Assembly (NCBI GenBank): GCA_026400275.1
Contig: JAPLPK010000074.1
Location: 1 to 49,316, forward strand
Origin: Burkholderiales bacterium
Lineage (GTDB): Bacteria; Pseudomonadota; Gammaproteobacteria; Burkholderiales; Burkholderiaceae_C
Direction: 5' to 3'
Length of the DNA: 49,316 nt
Shown piece by piece: positions 9,448 through 18,433 of the stretch. The position numbers were made by a program, and so were the translations under genes. The notes beneath the pieces were generated by a model, which saw only the letters and a program-made list of their open reading frames with translations, was not told the DNA's origin and ran no database searches. Every line of letters begins with the position of its first letter. Position 1 is the first letter of the stretch.

Positions 9448-10407
9448 TCAGTTGCCGCCTGACACTGTGGCTGAGGGCAAAAACTGCTGCAATTCTTCCG
9501 GCAGTGCCGCTATCAGAGCCAGTGTTTCTGGCCTGGCGGGATGCATTAGCTGCAGGCGCCATGCATGCAGAAACATGCGCTTTAGGCCCGTCTTGGCCAA
9601 ATCCTTATTGGCCTCGAAGTCACCGTATTTGTCATCCCCCGCAATCGGGAAGCCCTCACTGGCAAGGTGCACACGGATCTGGTGGGTGCGCCCTGTTTTG
9701 ATGGTGACCTCCAGCAGGCTGAATCCGTCGAAGTGCTGGGCGACCTTGACCAGCGTCAGTGAGCGCATGCCGTCCGGGTCATCTTTGGCCACCACCTTGA
9801 CCCGCCGTTCGCCGTTGGGCAGTAGATACTTGTGTAAAGATTTGTCCAGCACCTTTTTGTTGCTCGGCCAATGCCCGATGACCAGGGCTAAATAAGTTTT
9901 TCCGGTTTCTCGTTCCCGGAACTGGTCCTGCACGTTTTTCAGGGCGCTGCGTTTTTTGGCCAGCAGCAAAATACCGGACGTTTCCCTGTCTAGCCTGTGC
10001 ACCAACTCCAGAAAGGTAGCTTGGGGTCGGGCTTTGCGCAGTTGTTCAATGACGCCGAAACTGACGCCACTGCCGCCATGCACGGCCACGCCAGCAGGTT
10101 TATTTATAGCAAGCAGATGTTCGTCTTCCCACAGGATGGGGAATTCGCGTGCCGGGGCATGGGTTTCCATGGCCAGGGCTTTTTCTGCGGCACGTTCAGA
10201 TAAGCGGGTTGGCGGCAACCGTATAACGTCGCCGTCGGAGATGCGTGTATCTGCTGTTGCCCGGCCCTTGTTGACCCGCACTTCGCCGCTGCGGATGATG
10301 CGATAGATATGGGTTTTGGGTACGCCCTTGAGGTGGCGCATCAGGAAGTTGTCGAGTCGTTGGCCCGCGTCTTCTGCGTCCACTGTAATGAATTTGACTT
10401 CGGGCAT
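9448..10407 (-). CDS. rluC: 23S rRNA pseudouridine synthase RluC
   Basis: Converts specific uridines of 23S rRNA (955, 2504 and 2580 in E. coli) to pseudouridine. An N-terminal S4 RNA-binding domain (RLDNFLMRHLKGVPKTHIYR) precedes the catalytic domain; the catalytic Asp is D140 in VHRLDRETSG, and GRTHQIRVH is intact. I placed the start at the ATG at 10407 (MPEVKFITVD, 319 residues); the frame stays open 71 codons upstream, but that part is rich in Arg/Ser and Cys and is not family-like. It diverges from rne, as usual in Burkholderiales. Confidence 0.94.
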   Translation of the reverse strand: MPEVKFITVDAEDAGQRLDNFLMRHLKGVPKTHIYRIIRSGEVRVNKGRATADTRISDGDVIRLPPTRLSERAAEKALAMETHAPAREFPILWEDEHLLAINKPAGVAVHGGSGVSFGVIEQLRKARPQATFLELVHRLDRETSGILLLAKKRSALKNVQDQFRERETGKTYLALVIGHWPSNKKVLDKSLHKYLLPNGERRVKVVAKDDPDGMRSLTLVKVAQHFDGFSLLEVTIKTGRTHQIRVHLASEGFPIAGDDKYGDFEANKDLAKTGLKRMFLHAWRLQLMHPARPETLALIAALPEELQQFLPSATVSGGN

Positions 10408-10999
10408 GGGGGGGGCTGTGTTAGCACCTATAATATTTTTCACCAGCGTTGTGTCGTAAGTGCTTGATTCACCACAGTTTAGAGCACAACACCGACAGCG
10501 CTGCGAGGTCGATGCCACCCGAGGCGATCTGCCGCCAGCCCGTGCGAGTCTTGCGCCGGTGGCGGTAAACGGTTTTGGGAGGGGCTGACGCAATGGAAAT
10601 ACGGATACGGAATACCCCAACTTGTCGACCTGTGCACAGCTTTATGCTGAGTGCGCAGGTTGCTCAACGGATCGAAACGAGAATTCTTGTGTTGATGGTG
10701 ATGGTTCAAACCCTCTGGCGGTGGCTCATAGCCCCGGCCGTTGGCATGGAATCGCCTGTAGCGCACGCACAATATGCGCAACCAGCTATAAATTTAATAG
10801 CTTCTCAGCCCATCTTCCACCTCGCTTTCGTCCACCAACCCCCTCTGTCACCCTGTAAGCCAACGCTTACCTAGTGCAGTCATGTCGGTAGTTCCGCTAG
10901 TTTCCATGCGTCTGTTCAGGCATCAAAGGCTCGGTTTGAGCCGTATTGAATTGAACAATATTTCTGGACCTCTTATGGTCCAGTCAAAGGAAACGCACC
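10408..10999. promoter_or_regulatory. Divergent rluC/rne region with structured rne leader
   Basis: A 592-base region without a convincing gene. On the right, two hairpins stand just before rne: GGCTC/GAGCC (10928-10942) and a perfect CTGGACC/GGTCCAG with loop TCTTAT (10964-10983), followed by AAAGGA about 10 bases before the ATG. RNase E is known in E. coli to control its own mRNA through hairpins in a long leader; a similar role here is inference. An A/T-rich TATAAT-like stretch at 10429-10434 could serve rluC on the opposite strand. A copy of the dispersed repeat sits at 10755-10801. I see nothing I can name in the rest. Confidence 0.5.
10755..10801 (-). repeat. Dispersed palindromic repeat, copy 2 (rne leader)
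   Basis: Read on the minus strand it is GCTATTAAATTTATAGCTGG, then TTGCGCATATTGTGCGTGCG and CTACAGG, matching the copies at 29322 and 44593. It would be transcribed antisense-oriented in the rne leader if the promoter lies upstream of it. Confidence 0.7.
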
Positions 11000-13900
11000 A
11001 TGAAACGGATGCTGATTAATGCAACGCAGTCGGAAGAACGTCGGCTAGCGATTGTGGACGGGCAGAAACTGCTCGACTATGAAATTGAAATCGAAGGGCG
11101 CGAGCAGCGCAAGGGCAATATCTACAAGGCTGTCGTCACCCGCGTCGAGCCTTCACTGGAAGCCTGCTTTGTCGACTATGGTGAAGACCGCCACGGTTTT
11201 CTGCCTTTCAAAGAAATCTCCAAGCAATATTTCACACAAGGCGTGCCGGTCAACCAGGCGCGCATCAGTGATGTGATCCGCGAAGGCCAGGAACTGCTGG
11301 TCCAGGTCGAAAAAGAAGAGCGCGGCAACAAGGGCGCGGCCCTGACCACTTTTGTCTCGCTGGCTGGTCGTTATGTGGTGCTGATGCCCAACAACCCGCG
11401 TGGCGGTGGCGTCAGCCGCCGTATCGAGGGCGAAGACCGCGCCGAGCTCAAAGAAAACATGGACCAGTTGGAATACCCCAACGGCATGTCCATCATCGCC
11501 CGCACTGCCGGTATCGGCCGCAGCGCCCCTGAGCTGCAATGGGACTTGAACTACCTGCTCAAGCTGTGGACCGCGATCGACGGCGCAGGCAAGGGCGGCA
11601 AGGGCGCTTTCCTGATTTACCAGGAATCCAGCCTGGTGATCCGCGCCATCCGCGATTACTTCAACCACGATATCGGCGACATCCTGATCGACACCGACGA
11701 CGTGTACGAGCAGGCCCAGCAGTTCATGGCCCACGTCATGCCAGAGCACGCAGCGCGTGTGAAGCGCTACCGTGACGACGCGCCGCTGTTCAGCCGCTTC
11801 CAGATCGAACACCAGATCGAATCGGCCTACGCCCGCACCGTGCAGTTGCCTAGCGGCGGCGCCATCGTGATTGACCACACCGAGGCTTTGGTGTCGGTGG
11901 ACGTGAACTCGGCCCGCTCCATACGTGGCGGCGATATCGAAGAGACCGCCACCCGTACCAACCTGGAAGCTGCCGAAGAAGTGGCGCGCCAGATGCGTTT
12001 GCGTGACTTGGGTGGCCTGATCGTGATCGACTTTATCGACATGGAAGAAAGCCGCAACCGCCGCGACGTGGAAAACCGCCTGCGCGATGCGTTGCGCCAA
12101 GACCGCGCCCGTGTGCAGTTCGGCACCATCAGCAAATTCGGCCTGATGGAAATGAGCCGCCAGCGCCTGCGCCCGGCGCTGAGCGAAGGTGCTTCGATTC
12201 CTTGCCCGCGCTGCGGTGGCTCTGGCCACATCCGCGATACCGAAAGCTCGGCATTGCAGATCTTGCGCATCATCCAGGAAGAGTCGCTGAAGGACAACAC
12301 CGCTTCGGTGATGTGCCAGGTGCCGGTCGATGTGGCCTCGTTCCTGCTGAACGAAAAGCGCACCGAAATCGCCAAGATTGAGCTCAAGCAGCGCATCAAC
12401 GTGCTGATGGTGCCCAACAAGACGCTGGAAACGCCGAACTACCGGCTCGAGCGCCTGAAGCACGACGATCCACGCTTGGACCACATCGAAGCCAGCTACA
12501 AAATGGCCGACGAAATCGACGACGCCACCTCGGTGACGCGCCGTTCGCAGGAGCCCACCAACAAGCAAACGCCGGTGATAAAGGGCGTGCTGCCAGATGC
12601 GCCCGCACCAGTGGCCGTGCCCAAGGCGGTTGCGCCCCAGCCTGCCCCCGTGGTTCCAGTGGCTGCACCTGTGGCAGCGCCTGTGGAGAAAGGTTTCTTT
12701 GGCTGGCTGAAGGGCTTGTTTGGTGCTGCTCCCGCACCGGTGGCGGCGCCTGTCGTCGTCGCTCCAGCCCCCGCACCTGCTGCGGCAAAGACCGAAGAGC
12801 GCCGTGAAGGCCGTGGCCCACGCGGCGAAGGCGCAAACCGTGGTGGCCGTGGTGGCCGCCGTGATGAGTCCCCCGAAGGCCGCAGCGAAGGTCAAGGTCG
12901 CAATGGCCGTGGCCCGCGGAACAGTGAAGGTCGCGAAGGTCGTGAAGGCCAGGAGGCTCGCCCCGAGCGTGCCCCACGTAATGGTGCTGAGCGTTCTGAA
13001 CGCAGCGATGCTGCCCCGCGCACCGAAGGTGCTTCGGACGGCGCAGCCCGTGGTGGTCGCGGCGGCCGTGGCCGTGGTGAGCGCCAAGGTCCGCGTGAGC
13101 GTGTTGAGGCGGATGTGCAGGCGCTCCAGGTGCCGGCAGCTGAAGGTGTGAGCCTGGACACTGCCGCAATTGCCGAGCAGTCCGGCCAGGAGCCCCGTGC
13201 TCCCCGCCAGGCGGGCGAGCGTGGTGAGCGTGGCCCACGTGGCCGTGGCGGTCGCGGTAACCGGGACGAGGCCGGTCGTGAGCGCCAGGAGCCGCGTGCC
13301 GAAGCGGGTGAAGCACCTGTAGCAGACGCTACAGCCGATGCGGGCCGTCCTGGCCGTGTGCCGCGTGAGTCGTCGCGTATGGACCGTGAGCCGGTCGAGC
13401 GCCCAGAGCGTCCGTCCTACTTCGCCGCTGCCAAGTCAGCCGCAGAAGAAGGCGATGCAAGCGCTGCACCCGCATCCGCGCAGGCTGAAGAGGTCCGTCC
13501 AGAAGGCGAGGAGCCACAGCGCCGTGAGAAGCGTTCTCGCGACCGTTATGGCCGTGACCGCAAGGACCGCACGCCGCGTGATCCATCGGCAGAGCCCACC
13601 GCTTTTGTCCCTAACCCGGTAGAGCCGCAGGCCCAATCTCTGGTCGAGCGTGCACTGGCCCCGGCTGCCAGTCTGGTGGCTGCACCGGTCGTAGCGGAAG
13701 CTGCTTCCGTGGAAGTGGTGGCTGTGGCTCCGGTAGTGCCTGTGGTTGTCGAGTCGCCAGCTGCAGTGGTTGCACCAGTGGCTGCCGCTACTGTTTCGGT
13801 GAGCAAAAAGGCCCTGCCAGCCATGCCAGCGTTCTCATTGCCGACCGCTGATTTGGTGGCATTGGCGCAGAACTCCGGCCTGGAATGGGTTGGCAGCAAC

Positions 13901-14056
13901 CCGGACCGTGTGGCTGCTGTGCAGGCTGCGATTGCAGCAGAGCCCCTGCAGGCGCATGTACCGCGTGAACGCCCTCCAGTGGTCGAGGTCTCGAATGAGC
14001 CTTTGGTGCTGGTGGAGACCAAGCGCGATCTACGCAATATGGATCTGCCCTTCTAA
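11000..14056 (+). CDS. rne: Ribonuclease E
   Basis: Endoribonuclease that starts mRNA decay and processes rRNA and tRNA; core of the degradosome. Of 1018 residues, the first ~510 are the conserved catalytic part: S1 domain, 5' sensor, DNase-I-like domain with metal-binding Asp in VDVNSARSIRGGD and in GLIVIDFIDME, and the zinc link CPRCGGSG. The remainder is low-complexity: Ala/Pro/Val-rich stretches and long Arg/Gly/Glu-rich RNA-binding tracts (about 595-780). A short amphipathic segment KGFFGWLKGLFG at about 564-575 sits where E. coli RNase E has its membrane-targeting helix. RNase G is excluded by length and tail. Confidence 0.97.
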   Translation: MKRMLINATQSEERRLAIVDGQKLLDYEIEIEGREQRKGNIYKAVVTRVEPSLEACFVDYGEDRHGFLPFKEISKQYFTQGVPVNQARISDVIREGQELLVQVEKEERGNKGAALTTFVSLAGRYVVLMPNNPRGGGVSRRIEGEDRAELKENMDQLEYPNGMSIIARTAGIGRSAPELQWDLNYLLKLWTAIDGAGKGGKGAFLIYQESSLVIRAIRDYFNHDIGDILIDTDDVYEQAQQFMAHVMPEHAARVKRYRDDAPLFSRFQIEHQIESAYARTVQLPSGGAIVIDHTEALVSVDVNSARSIRGGDIEETATRTNLEAAEEVARQMRLRDLGGLIVIDFIDMEESRNRRDVENRLRDALRQDRARVQFGTISKFGLMEMSRQRLRPALSEGASIPCPRCGGSGHIRDTESSALQILRIIQEESLKDNTASVMCQVPVDVASFLLNEKRTEIAKIELKQRINVLMVPNKTLETPNYRLERLKHDDPRLDHIEASYKMADEIDDATSVTRRSQEPTNKQTPVIKGVLPDAPAPVAVPKAVAPQPAPVVPVAAPVAAPVEKGFFGWLKGLFGAAPAPVAAPVVVAPAPAPAAAKTEERREGRGPRGEGANRGGRGGRRDESPEGRSEGQGRNGRGPRNSEGREGREGQEARPERAPRNGAERSERSDAAPRTEGASDGAARGGRGGRGRGERQGPRERVEADVQALQVPAAEGVSLDTAAIAEQSGQEPRAPRQAGERGERGPRGRGGRGNRDEAGRERQEPRAEAGEAPVADATADAGRPGRVPRESSRMDREPVERPERPSYFAAAKSAAEEGDASAAPASAQAEEVRPEGEEPQRREKRSRDRYGRDRKDRTPRDPSAEPTAFVPNPVEPQAQSLVERALAPAASLVAAPVVAEAASVEVVAVAPVVPVVVESPAAVVAPVAAATVSVSKKALPAMPAFSLPTADLVALAQNSGLEWVGSNPDRVAAVQAAIAAEPLQAHVPRERPPVVEVSNEPLVLVETKRDLRNMDLPF

Positions 14057-14073
14057 AGGCAGGCTCTGTGCCC

Positions 14074-14103
14074 AAAAAATGGACCTCCGGGTCCATTTTT
14101 TTT
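14074..14103 (+). terminator. Intrinsic terminator after rne
   Basis: A perfect stem AAAAAATGGACC/GGTCCATTTTTT with loop TCCG, ending in eight T at 14096-14103. The A run makes it work in either direction. The 150 bases that follow, up to hemY, hold nothing I can name. Confidence 0.88.
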
Positions 14104-14254
14104 ACCCCTTGAGCGGCGCGTGGCTCCCGTGGCTGTAGGAGGGTTGACGCGAGCGGCTGCGCTGACTTCAGGCGGGCCGGCGGGCTAGTGATTGGCTTGA
14201 GATGCGTGAAAGGATGGAGGGGGGGTAGCGCCTGCCCCTCACCAGGGTTGCCCG

Positions 14255-15529
14255 TTACACCGTAGCTGCCTGCCGGTAGGCGTCTTGGGCAGCAGCACTG
14301 TCGCCGCGTTGTTCGGCCAGGGCGGCCATGGCACGCCAGGCACTGCGGCGCAGGTTGGCATCGTCCAGCTTGTGGATGGACTGGTTTAGCAATTGCTGGG
14401 CCTTGCCCCAAAGCTGGTGGCGCAGGCAGGCCATGCCCGCCAGGTACTGCAGATTCGGGTCTCGGGGGTTGTGCTGCTGCGCGGCTTCCACGCGGTGCAG
14501 CCAGCCCAGGTCCAGTGCGCTGTCTGCTTGCGAAAATCCGCTTTCGACGGCGCGTATCAGTTTGATGGCGTGGCTGTGTGCCTGTTCGGGTTGGGCGATG
14601 AACTGTTCCCAGATGGGCAGCAGCCACTGCCTGGCCAGACCTACATCGCCTTGCAGCTGTACCAGGCGGTGTGCGGCATGCACAGCTACGTCGGGCATTA
14701 GTTGTTCTGTGGCTTCCAGCTGGGCCCAGGCGCGCTGCAGTTGGGCAGGGTCGTGGGCGGCATTTACCAGTTCCAGTGCCAGGCCACGCAGAATGCTTTG
14801 CGCTGCAGATGCCGAGAAGGCACGGTGCTTGGCCAGCAGGCGGGCGGTTTCCAGTGCCGGCAGGGTCTGGCGGGCCAGGCGAGCGGCCTTGAGCCGGATG
14901 CGCAGGGCCAGCGTACGGCGCGAGGCTCCCAGGGACAGGGCGTCCAGCCATTGCAGCGCAGCATCGGCGTCACGGTCTTCCAGCGCCCAGCGGGCAGCGC
15001 GCAGTTGCACGCCTTCGCGGGTTTCCTGGGCGTCGCGGTGGGCCGTGTTCTCCAGTGCCAGTTGCAGATGCTTGTCGCGGGTGGCGGCGTCTTGCAGTGC
15101 CTGGGCGCTTTCGGCGGTGACCAGGTGGGACAGCGCGCGCAGCTTGTCGGCATGGGCCAGGGCATGCCCACTGTCCAGCAGGGCTTTTTCCTGGCGTAGC
15201 GCGGCTTCGGCGGCCTTGCGCGCGCGCAGAAAGCGGCCGGCCAGCATGTGCGAGAAGGCGTCCAGCAGGGCGGTGTGGGTGGCGCGTTCGCGTTGTTGCA
15301 GGCGCCAGCGCTGGGCCTGTTGGGGCATGGCGAACAGAGCGGACAGCGCCTTCAGGGCCAGGTGCAGTACGGTGAAGCTGGCTGCGATCAACAGCAGCAG
15401 CAGGTTCAGCGAGATGTCTACCCGGTACGGCGGCCAGTACACGGTCACCGTGCCCTGGTTATTGCCCGCCAGTAGGGCGATAGCCACAGCTACCGCAAAC
15501 AGGGTCAGCAGCCAGATGATTGCGCGCAT
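14255..15529 (-). CDS. hemY: Heme biosynthesis-associated TPR membrane protein HemY
   Basis: Inner-membrane protein with a HemY N-terminal domain: two hydrophobic segments (IIWLLTLFAVAVAIALLAG near residues 3-21 and LNLLLLLIAASFTVLHLAL near 41-59) and then a long cytosolic or periplasmic alpha-helical, Ala/Leu-rich TPR region to the end. It is 424 residues. The precise biochemical role in heme synthesis is not settled, and it is not the protoporphyrinogen oxidase also called HemY in Gram-positives. Last gene of hemC-hemD-hemX-hemY, 2 bases after hemX. Confidence 0.92.
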   Translation of the reverse strand: MRAIIWLLTLFAVAVAIALLAGNNQGTVTVYWPPYRVDISLNLLLLLIAASFTVLHLALKALSALFAMPQQAQRWRLQQRERATHTALLDAFSHMLAGRFLRARKAAEAALRQEKALLDSGHALAHADKLRALSHLVTAESAQALQDAATRDKHLQLALENTAHRDAQETREGVQLRAARWALEDRDADAALQWLDALSLGASRRTLALRIRLKAARLARQTLPALETARLLAKHRAFSASAAQSILRGLALELVNAAHDPAQLQRAWAQLEATEQLMPDVAVHAAHRLVQLQGDVGLARQWLLPIWEQFIAQPEQAHSHAIKLIRAVESGFSQADSALDLGWLHRVEAAQQHNPRDPNLQYLAGMACLRHQLWGKAQQLLNQSIHKLDDANLRRSAWRAMAALAEQRGDSAAAQDAYRQAATV

Positions 15530-15531
15530 GC

Positions 15532-16575
15532 TCAGTTTCCTGCCGCTGCGGTGGCCAGGGCCGCCAGAGTTTCATTGACCTGGGGCAGCTCGGCGGTTTT
15601 CATCTGGCCCTGAACCTGTTGCAACAGGCCCGCCATGGATTGGGTCTTACGCGAAGCCGGGTCGAAATACTTGTTCAGCGCCATATTCGCGGCGGCCAGA
15701 TCGGCACGGGCCGATTCCATCTGTCTGGCTAACAAGCCCAGGCGGGCATTCAGCAGCTTGAGTTTGAGGTTCTCGCGCAAAAAGAACGTTTGCTCCGGCG
15801 ACAGCAGGGCGGCTTCAGGTTGCTCGATGCGGCTGACCCGCACCAGCTTGCGGGCTTCCTGGTAGACCACGTTCAGCCAGCGTTGCCACCACTGCGCAGC
15901 AGCGGGGTTTGCGGCTTGTGCGGTATTGCTGACCGGGCTGCCGCTAGCGACGGCGTTGACGGCTGGCAGCTCATCGACCTGGCGCACCAGCTCATCTAGC
16001 TTGACCAGTAGGCCGGGTGTGTCGGTGGTGTTGGCGGATTTGATGCGTTCCGTGTCATGGGCGATGGCGCGTTGCAAGGGCGCCAGGCGCGGATGAGCGG
16101 CGCGCGAGACGCGGTCGTCGGCGGTTTTCAGGGCGGCCAGCAGGGGCTCGGTGCTGCCGGTCAGCTGGGCTTGCTGCTGCGCCAGGCGCACGGCGGATTC
16201 AATGTCCACCACCAAGTTTTCGTCACGTGAACGCGACAGGCTTTGCATCAGGTCTTCCAACTGGCTGCGCTGCAGGCTGGTTTCGCTGACGCGGGCATCG
16301 GTGACTGCCTGGCGCGCGGCGGTTTCGCGGGCCAGGTCCTGGGCCTGTTTGGCGATGGTGCGGGCCTCTAGCGACTGGGTGCCGGCGTCGGCGCTCTGGC
16401 GGGCCAGGTGTTCCTGGATGTTGACCAGCTTCTGCCATAACAGGCCGCTGCTTAGCAAAGCCCCGAGGGCTACGCCACCCACGATCAGCACCAGGGCGCG
16501 CGAGCCTTTGGCGGGGGCCGGCGCGGTCGGAGCGGCGGTTACAGGGATGGGTTCTGAGGGCAGCTCGGCATTCAT
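15532..16575 (-). CDS. hemX: HemX family membrane protein of the heme operon
   Basis: A single-pass protein with a Pro/Ala-rich cytoplasmic N-terminus ([19 protein letters not shown]), a membrane segment (ALVLIVGGVALGALLSSGLLW) and a long, mostly helical C-terminal region. It is often labelled uroporphyrinogen-III C-methyltransferase, but no methylase motif is visible, so that label should not be trusted. The ATG at 16575 overlaps the hemD stop (ATGA) and gives 347 residues; the frame extends further upstream inside hemD, which I reject as a start. Role unknown; retained with hemD and hemY in many beta- and gammaproteobacteria. Confidence 0.88.
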   Translation of the reverse strand: MNAELPSEPIPVTAAPTAPAPAKGSRALVLIVGGVALGALLSSGLLWQKLVNIQEHLARQSADAGTQSLEARTIAKQAQDLARETAARQAVTDARVSETSLQRSQLEDLMQSLSRSRDENLVVDIESAVRLAQQQAQLTGSTEPLLAALKTADDRVSRAAHPRLAPLQRAIAHDTERIKSANTTDTPGLLVKLDELVRQVDELPAVNAVASGSPVSNTAQAANPAAAQWWQRWLNVVYQEARKLVRVSRIEQPEAALLSPEQTFFLRENLKLKLLNARLGLLARQMESARADLAAANMALNKYFDPASRKTQSMAGLLQQVQGQMKTAELPQVNETLAALATAAAGN

Positions 16576-17378
16576 GCCTGCGATTCTATCGAGGCCACTA
16601 TGGCATTCAATGTCGGACTGGTTTCCCCCACCACCGCAAAGCCCGCCAGGCGCGCCGCCTGGGCGATACGGGGGTGGGTGGCCAGTGCGCGCGCCGTGCC
16701 GAGGCATGCGGGCGGCAGCAGGGCTTGCAGATGGGCTACTGCTTCAGAGCTGCTGAACAGCCATACCGATCCATCGCCGCAGGCCTCCTGAGCCAGCGCG
16801 ATTTGTGCCGCACTAAAGGTTGGTGCCCGTCGCTCATAGGCCACCACGGTATCCACCTGCGCGCCGGCTGCTGCCAATTGCTCGCTGAGCCAGCTGCGGC
16901 CTGCACTCTCTCCGGTGTGGTCGCTACCGCGCACGACCAGCACCCGGCTGCCCGCATGCACGCTGGGTGCGACGACCTGCCACAGGGCTTCGGAGTCGAA
17001 CTGGCCGGCCGACGCGTCTGGCGCATCAATTTGGTGGCCCGTCAGGCCCGCCTGGCGCAAGGCGCTGACGGTTCCTGGGCCTGTGGCCCATGCTCTTGTT
17101 TTGATAGCTGATTGCGCAGGTTCTATATGCGCTGGAGCCTGGTTGGATGCATAAAAGTGGCGCACTGCATTGGCGCTCACAAACATGGCGGCCTGGTAGC
17201 TGGCCAGCTCTTTCCATGCCCTGTGTACCGGCTGCAGCTGGGTGGCGGCGGCGATCTCAATCAGAGGCAGGGCGTCGGCCTGCAGGCCGTGGGTTTGCAG
17301 ATCGCGCACCCAGCGCTGCGCGTCCTGCGCGGGCCGGGTGACGATGATGCGGGGTAGCGGTGCCGTGGGCTGCTTCAA
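16572..17378 (-). CDS. hemD: Uroporphyrinogen-III synthase HemD
   Basis: Closes hydroxymethylbilane to uroporphyrinogen III with inversion of ring D. It is 268 residues. The family is poorly conserved, but [29 protein letters not shown] and [13 protein letters not shown] are characteristic. It overlaps hemC (ATGA) upstream and hemX (ATGA) downstream. A copy of the dispersed repeat (17092-17139) is read in frame and encodes about 16 residues around [14 protein letters not shown], between the FVSANAV strand and the GPGT segment, so the loop is longer than I expect. Confidence 0.93.
   Translation of the reverse strand: MKQPTAPLPRIIVTRPAQDAQRWVRDLQTHGLQADALPLIEIAAATQLQPVHRAWKELASYQAAMFVSANAVRHFYASNQAPAHIEPAQSAIKTRAWATGPGTVSALRQAGLTGHQIDAPDASAGQFDSEALWQVVAPSVHAGSRVLVVRGSDHTGESAGRSWLSEQLAAAGAQVDTVVAYERRAPTFSAAQIALAQEACGDGSVWLFSSSEAVAHLQALLPPACLGTARALATHPRIAQAARLAGFAVVGETSPTLNAIVASIESQA
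17092..17139 (+). repeat. Dispersed palindromic repeat, copy 3 (inside hemD)
   Basis: TTGATAGCTGATTGCGCAGG followed by TTCTATATGCGCTGGAGCC. It lies antisense to hemD and keeps its reading frame open. Confidence 0.75.
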
Positions 17379-18298
17379 TGTGCGCCACCGGCGCGTAGTT
17401 GGGCCGCAACCTGTTCGCCCAGGGCCGTGGCGCTGGCCAGATCGCTCACGGGGGCTTGCAACTCACTGGTAACCAGTGGCGCAGGCCGTTCGGCATCACC
17501 CCAGGCGGCAGCAATGTGCAGCTCAGTGCCCTGCCAGGTGGCAAATGCAGCCAGCGGCATGGAGCAGCTGCCGCCCAGGCTGCGGCTGACGGCGCGCTCT
17601 GCCGCCACGGCCTGCCAAGTGGGCATATGGGCCAGCGGTGCCAAAGCGGCCAGCAGGTCGCTGCGATCGGCCCGAATCTCGATGCCCAGCGCGCCTTGGC
17701 CGGCGGCGGGCAGCATGGTGTCGGGTGCAAAGCGTTGGCGTATGCGCTCCGCCAGGCCCAGGCGTACCAGGCCGGCGCTGGCCAGCACGATGGCGTCGAA
17801 TTGGCCTTCGTCGAGCTTGCGCAGCCGGGTGTCAAGGTTGCCACGCAGGGGCTCAATCCGCAGGTCGGGGCGCAGCGCGCGCAGCAGCACGGTGCGGCGC
17901 AGGCTGGAGGTGCCCACCACGCCGCCCTGAGGGACTTCGTCCAGGCGGGTGTAGCGGGGCGATACCAGGGCGTCGCTGGGGTCTTCACGCTCCAGCACAC
18001 AGGCCAGGCAGAAGCCGTCCGGTAGCTCCATGGGCACGTCTTTGAGCGAATGCACGGCAATGTCGGCGCGGCCTTCTTCCAGGGCGATCTCCAGCTCCTT
18101 GACGAACAGGCCCTTGCCGCCGACCTTGCTCAGCGAGCGGTCCAGGATCTGGTCGCCCCGGGTGGTCATGCCCAGCAGGCTGACCTGGTGGCCGCGTTGC
18201 TCCAGCAGGGTTTTGACGTGTTCAGCCTGCCACAAAGCCAGGCGGCTTTCGCGTGTAGCGATGACGATGTGCAAGGGGGAGGTGGGTGGGTGGCTCAA
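17375..18298 (-). CDS. hemC: Porphobilinogen deaminase (hydroxymethylbilane synthase)
   Basis: Joins four porphobilinogens into hydroxymethylbilane using a covalently bound dipyrromethane cofactor. It is 307 residues. [34 protein letters not shown] and GTSSLRR are diagnostic, and the cofactor-binding Cys is C245 in [12 protein letters not shown]. First gene of the heme operon, diverging from ppc across about 135 bases that should hold both promoters. Confidence 0.97.
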   Translation of the reverse strand: MSHPPTSPLHIVIATRESRLALWQAEHVKTLLEQRGHQVSLLGMTTRGDQILDRSLSKVGGKGLFVKELEIALEEGRADIAVHSLKDVPMELPDGFCLACVLEREDPSDALVSPRYTRLDEVPQGGVVGTSSLRRTVLLRALRPDLRIEPLRGNLDTRLRKLDEGQFDAIVLASAGLVRLGLAERIRQRFAPDTMLPAAGQGALGIEIRADRSDLLAALAPLAHMPTWQAVAAERAVSRSLGGSCSMPLAAFATWQGTELHIAAAWGDAERPAPLVTSELQAPVSDLASATALGEQVAAQLRAGGAH

Positions 18299-18433
18299 AC
18301 CGGTAACCTGTTGGTAATTTTTGGAGGCGATTGGCGTCGTTTCCGGGCGAGGTCGATGCTAGCATGGGGCCTGCCCGCGTATTCTCCCGTTCTTTCCCCT
18401 CGATCTTTTACCGCACCATTCGAAAGTTCACGC

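Noticed and set aside
11153-13087. Long open frame of 644 codons antisense to rne
   Set aside because: Composition is His/Ala/Thr/Phe-rich without any domain; it mirrors the GC-rich codons of rne, whose catalytic motifs are unmistakable.
18050-18433. Upstream extension of ppc
   Set aside because: In frame but antisense to hemC, and not PEP carboxylase-like; the ATG at 18434 begins the usual N-terminus.
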